This document shows, one piece after another, positions 57,244-64,000 of a DNA stretch of 64,000 nt. Below the pieces are notes generated by a model, which did not search any database, was not told where the DNA came from, and saw only the letters and a list, made by a program, of their open reading frames with translations. Source of the DNA: Sterolibacterium sp. (GTDB lineage Bacteria; Pseudomonadota; Gammaproteobacteria; Burkholderiales; Rhodocyclaceae); the NCBI GenBank assembly GCA_018061005.1, contig JAGOVA010000003.1:69466-133465 (forward strand), given 5' to 3'. The translations under genes and the position numbers were made by a program. Numbering within the stretch: position 1 is the first letter of the stretch; each line of letters opens with the position of its first letter.

Positions 57244-59539
57244 CTTCCGGCAGGGTGATGGCGAAAACAGCCCCCTGACCCGGGCGGGTGCGTAATGAGA
57301 GCGGCGCCCCAAGCAGACGGCTGATGCGCTGGACGATGGCCAGCCCCAACCCCAGCCCCACATGCGGGTTGCGTGCGGGGTTGTCCACCTGGAAATATTC
57401 GTCAAAAATTTTCTGCCGGTGTTCTGCTGCAATGCCTGGGCCGTTGTCGCGCACTTCGATGCGGATGCCCTGCGCGCTGCGGCGCACGCAGACCAGCACA
57501 TGGCCGCAGACGGCAAACTTGATGGCATTGTCAATCAGGTTACCCAGCAAACGCCGCAGCAGCACGGCATCGGTGTGCACCACCACAGCAGAATCATGGA
57601 TACGCAGCGACACCCCGACTTCGCGCGCGGCCGTGCCGTAAGTGGCTTCGAGTTCGCGCAGCAGGCCGCTTAGCGGCAGGTCGCGTCGGCAGGGCTCCAT
57701 CCGCCCCATGTCGAAACGCGAGATGTCGAGCAGGGTTTCCAGCTGCATCGACATGTCGTTGATGGCCAGGCGCAGGTTGCTCAGGGTTTTAAGCAGCGGA
57801 GGTGCCAGTTCTTCCTGGGTCAGCGTGTCGACGAACAGTTGTGCGGCATACAGGGGCTGGCGCAGGTCATGGCTGGCGGCATTGAGAAAATAGGTCTTGG
57901 CGGCGGCATGGTGTTCGGCCTCCAGTTTGCGCTGCTCAAGCTCGATCATGGTCAGGCGTAACGCCTCTTCGGCCTCTTTGCGTGGCGAAATGTCGCTGAT
58001 GGTGCCGACCATGCGTAAGGGCGCACCCTGCTCGTCACGGCTGACAACCATGCCGCGCGAGAGCAGCCACTTGTATTGGCCATTGGTGCACAGGACGCGT
58101 ATCTCGACTGCTGATGCGTTGCTGTCGGCTTGTTCGAGGCGATGACGGTTGCGGGTGGCCAGGCGTTCGTCCTCCCGGTGCACGCGTCGCCGCCACTGTG
58201 AATAGTTTTGCAGCAGTTCGTGGGGTGCCAGGCCGAGGATTTCTCCGGCGCGCAGCGAGAAGGTGATGCTGTCGTTCCGGGTGTCCCAGTCCCAGACGCC
58301 ATCGCCTGCGCCTTCGAGGGCGAATTTCCAGCGTTCTTCGGTGGTACGCAAGAGTTCTTCGGCACGTTTGCGTTCGCTGATGTCGCTCAACGTCCCCACC
58401 ATGCGGCGCGATTGCCCGGCGGGGTCTGTGCTGACCATGATGCCGCTACCCAGTACCCATTTCCATTGACCGTCCTTGCAGAGCATGCGGAACTCGATGC
58501 TGTCGCGATCCTTTTCACCCGTCAGCAGGGAATGGAAGCTGGCATCAACGGTTGCCCGGTCTTCCGGATGGATGCGGGTCATCCAGACCTCGGCGCTGTT
58601 GCCCAGTTCGTTTTCGGCATAGCCGATGATTTCTTTCCAGTGTTTCGAGTACACGCCCTGGTTGGTGGTCAAATCCCAGTCCCAGACGCCGTGTCCTGCG
58701 CCATCCAGGGCGAGTTTCCAGCGTTCTTCGTTTTCACGCAGGCTGACATCCATCTGCTTGCGGTCGGTGATGTCGGTATTGGTGCCGATGACACGCAATG
58801 GTTTGCCGAAGGCATCGCGCTCCACGACGATACCGCGTGAATGTACCCAGTGCCATTGGCCGCTGCGGTCGAGCATGCGGACTTCGATGGAGGACAGCAA
58901 CGTGGTGCCATCGAGCAGCCGTTGCCGGTTTTCTTCGGTCAGATACAGGTCATCCGGGTGGATGCGCGCCTGCCATTCGTCGGGTTGCCCCGAAATCTCA
59001 TGTTCGGCATAGCCCAGCATGGCCTTCCAGCTCGAAGAATAGACCAGCAGGTTGTTGGGAACATCCCACTCCCAGACCCCGTCGCCTATCCCTTCGAGTG
59101 CCAGTTTCCAGGGTGCTTCACGCTGGCGCAACTGTGCTTCCATGCGCTTGCGCTCGGTGACGTCAACCGTGCTGCCATGCCACAGCACGGTGCCATCCGA
59201 CAGACGCTCCGGGGTGGCCTCAAGTGCGCGCCAGATGGCCTCGCCATTGGGTTGGTACATGCGGTATTCATGGCACCAGGGGGTGAGTGTTGCCGCCGAA
59301 TGCAGCATCGAAGCGCGCAAGGCCGCACGATCATCGGGGTGTATGTTGGCTTCGAGTTGCGAGGGGTCACGCGCTGCATCTTCCCTGCGGATGCCATACA
59401 TGCGCTCGATGGCGGTGCTGACATAAGGGAAACAGGTCGAGCCATCCGGATTCAGCTGATACTGGAACAACACCCCAGGGATGTGCGCGCTCAAGGCAAC
59501 CAGCAGGGCGGGATAGTCTGGCGGCGTGTCCGGGCTCAT
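57200..59539 (-). CDS. Sensor histidine kinase with four tandem PAS domains
   Basis: A 779-residue protein without membrane helices, hence a cytosolic sensor. Four PAS/PAC modules (about 10-130, 140-260, 268-385 and 393-510) precede HisKA and HATPase_c. PAS2-4 share near-repeat openings (WKLALEGIGDGVWEWD, WKLALDGAGHGVWDWD, WKFALEGAGDGVWDWD), so they arose by duplication. The phospho-acceptor His is in NAASHDLRQPLYAAQLF. ATP-binding N and G boxes are GNLIDNAIKFA, VRDNGPGIA and GLGLGLAIVQRI. No response regulator is nearby. The ATG at 59539 has AAGGA upstream; ATGs at 59563 and 59602 are alternatives. It lies 46 bp after the GGDEF/EAL gene. Confidence 0.9.
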   Translation of the reverse strand: MSPDTPPDYPALLVALSAHIPGVLFQYQLNPDGSTCFPYVSTAIERMYGIRREDAARDPSQLEANIHPDDRAALRASMLHSAATLTPWCHEYRMYQPNGEAIWRALEATPERLSDGTVLWHGSTVDVTERKRMEAQLRQREAPWKLALEGIGDGVWEWDVPNNLLVYSSSWKAMLGYAEHEISGQPDEWQARIHPDDLYLTEENRQRLLDGTTLLSSIEVRMLDRSGQWHWVHSRGIVVERDAFGKPLRVIGTNTDITDRKQMDVSLRENEERWKLALDGAGHGVWDWDLTTNQGVYSKHWKEIIGYAENELGNSAEVWMTRIHPEDRATVDASFHSLLTGEKDRDSIEFRMLCKDGQWKWVLGSGIMVSTDPAGQSRRMVGTLSDISERKRAEELLRTTEERWKFALEGAGDGVWDWDTRNDSITFSLRAGEILGLAPHELLQNYSQWRRRVHREDERLATRNRHRLEQADSNASAVEIRVLCTNGQYKWLLSRGMVVSRDEQGAPLRMVGTISDISPRKEAEEALRLTMIELEQRKLEAEHHAAAKTYFLNAASHDLRQPLYAAQLFVDTLTQEELAPPLLKTLSNLRLAINDMSMQLETLLDISRFDMGRMEPCRRDLPLSGLLRELEATYGTAAREVGVSLRIHDSAVVVHTDAVLLRRLLGNLIDNAIKFAVCGHVLVCVRRSAQGIRIEVRDNGPGIAAEHRQKIFDEYFQVDNPARNPHVGLGLGLAIVQRISRLLGAPLSLRTRPGQGAVFAITLPEVNTADISAALPETP

Positions 59540-59585
59540 TGCATGCTGTCCTTGTAGGGCCATGTCTTGAGTAGGCGGCGCTACG

Positions 59586-61592
59586 TTAATGCAGTGCGCC
59601 ACCGGCGGCGCAGCCCATGGCGGTCATGTAATCGATGAATGCGGCTGGTGCCATCGGGCGGGCGAAGTGATAGCCCTGCGCTTCATGGCACTGCTGGCCA
59701 TGCAGCAGTGCGACCAGACGTTCGTCTTCAACGCCTTCGGCGATGACCTGCAGGTTCAGGCTGCGCGCCATCTGGATGATGGCCTGGACGATGGCAGCAT
59801 CGTTTTTGTCATTCGCCATGTCGCGGACAAAAGACTGATCGATCTTGAGCTTGTCGACATTGAATCGCTTGAGGTAGGAGAGGCTGGAATAACCCGTGCC
59901 GAAGTCATCAATGGAGAGCTTCATGCCCATGGCCTTGAGGCGGCGCAGGGTTTCGAGGGCGTGGTCTGTATCGTCGATCAGGATGGATTCGGTCAGCTCG
60001 AGTTCGAGGTAATTGGGGTCGTGCCCGGATTCGTTGAGCGCCTGAATGACACTCTTTTCGATGTCGCCACGCTTGAATTGCACCGCAGAAAGATTGACGG
60101 CCACGACGACCGGTGGCAACCCGGCCTGTCGCCAGGCGACGGCCTGCTGGCAGGCATGTTTGAGTGCCCAGTCGCCAATCGGCACGATGAGGCCGCTTTC
60201 TTCCGCAATCTGGATGAAGCGTCCGGGCTGCAGTATCCCCATTTCCGGATGCCGCCAGCGGATCAGGGCTTCAACGCCGACCACCTTGCCGTCGGCCAGA
60301 TTGATCTGCGGCTGGTAGTGCAGCAGAAATTCTTCGTTGATCAGTGCCTGACGCAGACCATTGCGGATTTTCAGGTACTCGACGGCCTCGCTGTTCATCT
60401 GGTCGGTATAGAACTGGTAGGTATTGCGCCCATGCGCCTTGGCCTTGTAGAGCGCAGTGTCGGCTTTCTTCAGCAGCATGTCGAAATCCTTGCCATCGCC
60501 CGGATAAACGGTGATGCCGATGGAAACCGAAGTGGTCAGCTCGTGGCCTTGTACCTTGAACGTGGTACCCAAGGTTTCCTGCACCTTGACGGCGATGCTG
60601 GAGATGATTTCCGGATCCATGACGTTGGCCAGGATGATGAGGAATTCGTCACCGCCGATGCGGGCGATAGTGTCGGTATCGCGGACACAGTTTTCCAGTT
60701 TCTTGGCGACTTCCTGAATCAGCGCATCACCGATCGGGTGGCCGAGTGAATCGTTGACCGCCTTGAAGTGATCGAGGTCGAGATGCAGTACGCCGACCCC
60801 GTTTTTTTCCCGGGCGGCATAGGCAATGGCATGGTCGAGCCGGTCTTTGGCTAGTTGCCGGTTGGGCAGGCCGGTTAGTGCATCGTGGTAGGCCAGATGA
60901 TTGATGCGTTCTTCAGCGGCCTTGCGGCTGCCGATGTCTTCGATCATGGGCAGGAAATACAGCGGCTGCCCGGCACCATCACGCACCAGGTTCATCGTGA
61001 TATGTGTCCACACCACCTGGCCGTCGTGTGCCAGCATGCGGCATTCGCCAGCGCACTGCTCGGATTCGCCGGCCAGCATGTGCTGCATTTGCGCCAGTTC
61101 GCGCGGCAGTTCTTCAGGGTGCATGATCTGGTCAATGTTCAGTGCCATCAACGCGTCGCGTGGGTGGCCGAGCATCCGGCAGATCGCCGCATTGACATTG
61201 AGGAATGCGCCTTCCGGTGTCATGATTGCCGCGCCCAGGCTCGACTGGTCGAAAAGTTTGCGCCAGTGTCGTTCGTTTTCTTGCAGATGCTGCGTGGTGG
61301 CCTGCAGGCGGGTCAAGGTGGCGGCTTGCGTGGTCCAGGCGTGGAGCAGACGTCGCGCCAGAAAAAACGAAGTCAGCATGAACGCTGCCAGGCCGATCAG
61401 GCTGATGAGCAGAAGATTGTTTGCTGGCGTGGTGGATATGGGTACGCCCGCGCGGGTGGCCTGGATGTACAGCGCGGTGGCCAGCAGAAGTGCCAGGGCA
61501 TTGGCACCCAGCACGCCCAGCCAGAGCATCTTGCGAAATTCGGCAGGCGTTGCTGCGGCAGATTCAGACATGGTGGGGTTGTCCTGTGGCAT
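59586..61592 (-). CDS. PAS-GGDEF-EAL c-di-GMP signalling protein
   Basis: A 668-residue inner-membrane protein. Two helices (about 23-45 and 60-80) are followed by a PAS domain (about 108-230), GGDEF (about 235-395) and EAL (about 405-655). The cyclase loop is an intact GGDEF (ARIGGDEFLI) and the phosphodiesterase has EALIRW, LELELTES, DDFGTGYSSL, KIDQSFV and EGVE, all with metal and catalytic residues present. Either or both activities are possible. It lacks the RxxD inhibitory site at the usual spacing (CVRDTDTIARIGGDEF has RDTD one position away at most). It is in the same direction as the four-PAS kinase, just upstream. Confidence 0.92.
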   Translation of the reverse strand: MPQDNPTMSESAAATPAEFRKMLWLGVLGANALALLLATALYIQATRAGVPISTTPANNLLLISLIGLAAFMLTSFFLARRLLHAWTTQAATLTRLQATTQHLQENERHWRKLFDQSSLGAAIMTPEGAFLNVNAAICRMLGHPRDALMALNIDQIMHPEELPRELAQMQHMLAGESEQCAGECRMLAHDGQVVWTHITMNLVRDGAGQPLYFLPMIEDIGSRKAAEERINHLAYHDALTGLPNRQLAKDRLDHAIAYAAREKNGVGVLHLDLDHFKAVNDSLGHPIGDALIQEVAKKLENCVRDTDTIARIGGDEFLIILANVMDPEIISSIAVKVQETLGTTFKVQGHELTTSVSIGITVYPGDGKDFDMLLKKADTALYKAKAHGRNTYQFYTDQMNSEAVEYLKIRNGLRQALINEEFLLHYQPQINLADGKVVGVEALIRWRHPEMGILQPGRFIQIAEESGLIVPIGDWALKHACQQAVAWRQAGLPPVVVAVNLSAVQFKRGDIEKSVIQALNESGHDPNYLELELTESILIDDTDHALETLRRLKAMGMKLSIDDFGTGYSSLSYLKRFNVDKLKIDQSFVRDMANDKNDAAIVQAIIQMARSLNLQVIAEGVEDERLVALLHGQQCHEAQGYHFARPMAPAAFIDYMTAMGCAAGGALH

Positions 61593-61786
61593 TTTGAGGG
61601 GGTAGATGACCCTGATATGCGACTTTAACGACCTGCCGCCAAACCTGCAAGAAATCCCGGAACCCGGAAGTGACCAGCTCCCTGTGTATCTGCGTGACAG
61701 AAATCACGGGCTGGAACATCATGGTCGTTTTGATGGCCTGAGGGTGAGTAGCCAGATAGTGGCGGGCTGAACAAGACTGGTGTGTG

Positions 61787-62647
61787 ATGAAAAAATTTCA
61801 AGGCAAGGTCGCGGCAGTGACGGGTGCTGCGTCCGGGATGGGGCGCAGTCTGGCACTCGAACTGGCGCAGCGGGGCTGCCATCTGGCGTTGAGCGATGTC
61901 GATGAGGCCGGGCTGGCAGAAACCGCAGCATGGATTGCGGCCAGAAGCTCGGCCAGAAGCGTGGGGATGAAGGTCACCACGGCACGGGTGAATGTGGCGG
62001 TGCGCGAGGAGGTGTTTGCCTGGGCGGATCAGGTGGCGCGTGAGCATGGCCGGGTTCATCTGGTGTTCAATAATGCCGGTGTGGCGCTGTCGGCATTGGC
62101 AGAAAATGTGCGAGCCGAGGATTTGCACTGGATCATGGAGATCAATTTTTTCGGTGTGGTCTGGGGAACTCAAGCCTTCATGCCGCATCTCAAGGCTTCC
62201 GGGGAGGGACATGTGGTGAATACATCCAGCCTGTTTGGCCTGCTTTCGGTGCCGGGAAATGCCGCCTACAACGCCAGCAAGTTTGCGGTGCGCGGTTATA
62301 CCGAGGCGTTGCGGATGGAGCTGGAACTTTCTGGCGCGCCGGTGAGTGCGACCTGCGTGCATCCGGGGGGCGTGCGGACGCGGATCGCACGTTCTGCACG
62401 CATCGATCCCCAGTCGATGGCACTGAGTCATATTTCGCCCGAAGAAGCGATCGAACGTTTCGACCGGCTGCTCAACACCACCAGTGCCGAGCGTGCGGCA
62501 GGGCAGATCCTGCGGGCGGTGGAGAACAACCGGCGGCGGGTGCTGGTGGGGGCAGATGCCTGGTGGATGGACAAACTGGTGCGCCTGCTGGGGAGCGCCT
62601 ATCAACCCCTGATTCTGGCGTTTGCGCGCTGGCTGGGGCGACCCTGA
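61787..62647 (+). CDS. SDR-family NAD(P)-dependent oxidoreductase
   Basis: A 286-residue classical short-chain dehydrogenase/reductase. TGAASGMG (12-19) is the dinucleotide loop and NNAGVALSA follows. The catalytic Ser is in VVNTSSLFGLL and the Tyr/Lys pair in YNASKFAVRGYTEALRMEL. The C-terminal 80 residues are longer than usual and end in a hydrophobic segment (YQPLILAFARWLG), suggesting membrane association. Substrate unknown. The ATG at 61787 is preferred to the GTG one codon earlier. It is divergent from the GGDEF/EAL gene. Confidence 0.92.
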   Translation: MKKFQGKVAAVTGAASGMGRSLALELAQRGCHLALSDVDEAGLAETAAWIAARSSARSVGMKVTTARVNVAVREEVFAWADQVAREHGRVHLVFNNAGVALSALAENVRAEDLHWIMEINFFGVVWGTQAFMPHLKASGEGHVVNTSSLFGLLSVPGNAAYNASKFAVRGYTEALRMELELSGAPVSATCVHPGGVRTRIARSARIDPQSMALSHISPEEAIERFDRLLNTTSAERAAGQILRAVENNRRRVLVGADAWWMDKLVRLLGSAYQPLILAFARWLGRP

Positions 62648-62669
62648 AATTTTTGAAGGAACCGGAACG

Positions 62670-63053
62670 GTGAATCGACGTAATGAATGGCGCAGTCTGA
62701 TCAGCGATAGACCCGCGGGAAATGCAGGCTGGCTGAGCCGCTTGCTCTCTTATGGCCTGACACTGGCGTTGTTGGGCCTGGGGCTGATGTTTTCTTTCAT
62801 CCTCTTTGCCGTACTGGCCGTGGTCGGCGTGCTGGTGGGCGGCTGGTTCTGGTGGAAAACCCGCGCCCTGCGCCGCGAACTCGCCCAGGCTTCGCAGCAG
62901 TGGCAAACCGCCCAGCAGACGGCGGAACAATCGACACAATCATACCAATCAACGCAATCGTCCCAGGCGGGTGGCAGGGACGGGATGGTGATCGAGGGCG
63001 ATGCCCGTCGGGTGGAGGATGAGTCGGAGTTGCTGACCCGCTCACGCGATTGA
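62670..63053 (+). CDS. Membrane-anchored hypothetical protein
   Basis: A 127-residue protein starting at GTG 62670 with AAGGAACC upstream, 22 bp after the SDR gene. Residues about 27-60 form one or two hydrophobic helices (YGLTLALLGLGLMFSFILFAVLAVVGVLVGG). A charged, Gln/Ser/Thr-rich cytosolic tail follows (QQTAEQSTQSYQSTQSSQ), then an acidic end. The tail is low-complexity and has a QST repeat character. Family not recognised. Probably co-transcribed with the SDR gene. Confidence 0.7.
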   Translation: MNRRNEWRSLISDRPAGNAGWLSRLLSYGLTLALLGLGLMFSFILFAVLAVVGVLVGGWFWWKTRALRRELAQASQQWQTAQQTAEQSTQSYQSTQSSQAGGRDGMVIEGDARRVEDESELLTRSRD

Positions 63054-63059
63054 GGTTGT

Positions 63060-63096
63060 ATAGGTTTTGGCTATCGACCTGTTGAATTCAATCAAT
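63060..63096 (+). promoter_or_regulatory. OxyR-like binding site upstream of catalase
   Basis: ATAG-N7-CTAT-N7-TTGA-N7-CAAT occupies 63060-63096. The first half matches the four-tetranucleotide OxyR pattern exactly. The second is partial but keeps the internal T and A positions. A TAGGAT -10-like box at 63120-63125 lies 23 bp downstream, so the site abuts a weak -35, as expected for an OxyR-activated promoter. Confidence 0.6.
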
Positions 63097-63177
63097 TGGA
63101 TGCGGAAGATACGCTTGGGTAGGATGGGCAGGGTCATCTGATTTTCGTGTTTTTATTCAATTCCAAAGGAGACTGCG

Positions 63178-64000
63178 ATGTCGAACGAGAAAAAACTCAC
63201 CACCGCTTTTGGTTGCCCTGTGGCGGACAACCAGAACACCATGACCGCCGGCTCGCGTGGCCCGGTGCTGTTGCAGGATGTCTGGCTGCTCGAAAAGCTC
63301 GCCCATTTCGACCGAGAAGTGATCCCTGAGCGGCGCATGCACGCCAAGGGCAGCGGTGCTTATGGCACGTTCACTGTGACCCACGACATCACGAAATACA
63401 CGCGGGCGAAGATTTTTTCTCAGGTGGGTAAAAAAACCGATTTGTTTGCGCGCTTCACCACTGTCGCCGGCGAGCGCGGTGCGGCCGATGCCGAGCGCGA
63501 TATACGCGGTTTCGCGGTCAAGTTTTACACCGAGGAAGGTAACTGGGATCTGGTTGGTAACAACACGCCGGTGTTCTTCCTGCGCGACCCGCTCAAGTTC
63601 CCCGACCTCAATCATGCCGTCAAGCGCGACCCGCGTACCAATCTGCGTAGCGCGCAGAACAACTGGGATTTCTGGACTTCGCTGCCCGAGGCGCTGCACC
63701 AGATCACCATCGTCATGTCGGATCGTGGTATTCCCGCCAGCTACCGCAGCATGCACGGCTTTGGCTCGCATACCTTCAGCTTCATCAACGCCGCCAATGA
63801 GCGTTTCTGGGTCAAGTTCCACCTGAAGTGCCAGCAGGGCATCAAGAATCTCAGCGATGCCGAGGCCGAGAGGCTCATCGGCAAGGATCGCGAGAGCCAC
63901 CAGAAGGATCTCTACGAGGCGATTGAGAACCGCGATTTTCCGAAGTGGATGCTCCAGGTGCAGATCATGCCGGAGAAAGACGCAGCGAAAACGCCCTACA
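63178..64000 (+). CDS. katA: Monofunctional haem catalase (partial, 3' end beyond window)
   Basis: The first 274 residues of a clade 3-type small-subunit catalase, degrading H2O2 to water and oxygen. The distal catalytic His is H55 in [15 protein letters not shown] and the distal Asn N128 in [35 protein letters not shown] and [17 protein letters not shown] are diagnostic. The C-terminal haem-ligand Tyr lies beyond the right edge. The ATG at 63178 has AAAGGAGA upstream. An OxyR-like site precedes it. Confidence 0.97.
   Translation, partial: MSNEKKLTTAFGCPVADNQNTMTAGSRGPVLLQDVWLLEKLAHFDREVIPERRMHAKGSGAYGTFTVTHDITKYTRAKIFSQVGKKTDLFARFTTVAGERGAADAERDIRGFAVKFYTEEGNWDLVGNNTPVFFLRDPLKFPDLNHAVKRDPRTNLRSAQNNWDFWTSLPEALHQITIVMSDRGIPASYRSMHGFGSHTFSFINAANERFWVKFHLKCQQGIKNLSDAEAERLIGKDRESHQKDLYEAIENRDFPKWMLQVQIMPEKDAAKTPY

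Noticed and set aside
59589..60749. A 386-codon forward frame inside the GGDEF/EAL gene
   Set aside because: Antisense to intact EAL and GGDEF motifs; composition is not protein-like for any family.

Overview
This is chromosomal DNA of a Gram-negative proteobacterium, most probably a betaproteobacterium. The lpxK and kdsB genes and a FadL porin show an outer membrane with lipopolysaccharide. The order exbB-exbD-lpxK-trm112-kdsB-adk and the style of the arg, cob and kor genes fit Betaproteobacteria (Nitrosomonadales/Rhodocyclales type). Genus is not claimed. No rRNA, tRNA, CRISPR array, prophage or intact insertion sequence was seen. The only accessory-looking stretch is about 2.4-5.5 kb.

Layout. 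0-1.5 kb: a reverse-strand RND efflux operon cut by the left edge, behind a promoter overlapped by a palindrome. 1.6-5.4 kb: pyrF, small hypothetical genes, a VapBC-type toxin-antitoxin pair and a GNAT acetyltransferase. 5.5-7.0 kb: a coiled-coil J-domain protein. 7.1-12.3 kb: exbBD, lipid A/Kdo genes, adk and a pyrophosphate-dependent phosphofructokinase, followed by a K+-independent H+-pyrophosphatase (12.4-14.5 kb). 14.6-17.8 kb: a small membrane protein, murJ, pirin and rpsT. 18.1-22.6 kb: argD-argF-argG and small conserved genes, closed by a perfect 42-bp palindrome. 22.7-27.0 kb: a glutamine amidotransferase, a CoA-pyrophosphatase-type Nudix protein, a membrane diguanylate cyclase and a CbiB-like paralogue. 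27.0-32.9 kb: thiolase plus a three-gene 2-oxoacid:ferredoxin oxidoreductase/NAD(P)H reductase operon. 33.1-35.7 kb: a second diguanylate cyclase and a FadL porin.

35.8-50.6 kb holds a 16-gene reverse-strand cobalamin operon behind a cobalamin riboswitch. It covers cobalt uptake, cobalt chelation, most ring methylations and contractions, amidation, adenosylation, the aminopropanol arm and dimethylbenzimidazole synthesis. Precorrin-6A reductase and the last nucleotide-loop genes are not in the window. The enzyme set (CbiX, CbiD, split CbiG) indicates the early-cobalt, oxygen-independent route, with BluB supplying the lower ligand using oxygen.

50.7-57.2 kb: an ankyrin-repeat protein faces a tonB-deacetylase-glycosidase-(AmiE+NamZ fusion) cluster that looks devoted to cell-wall sugar processing. 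This is the most unusual functional grouping here. 57.2-61.6 kb: a four-PAS histidine kinase and a GGDEF/EAL protein in one direction. 61.8-64.0 kb: an SDR oxidoreductase, a small membrane protein and a catalase preceded by an OxyR-like site and cut by the right edge.

Two themes stand out. One is pyrophosphate- and ferredoxin-linked energy metabolism (PPi-PFK, H+-PPase, KorAB plus reductase). The other is abundant c-di-GMP signalling: three GGDEF proteins, one with EAL, plus a YajQ-type protein.
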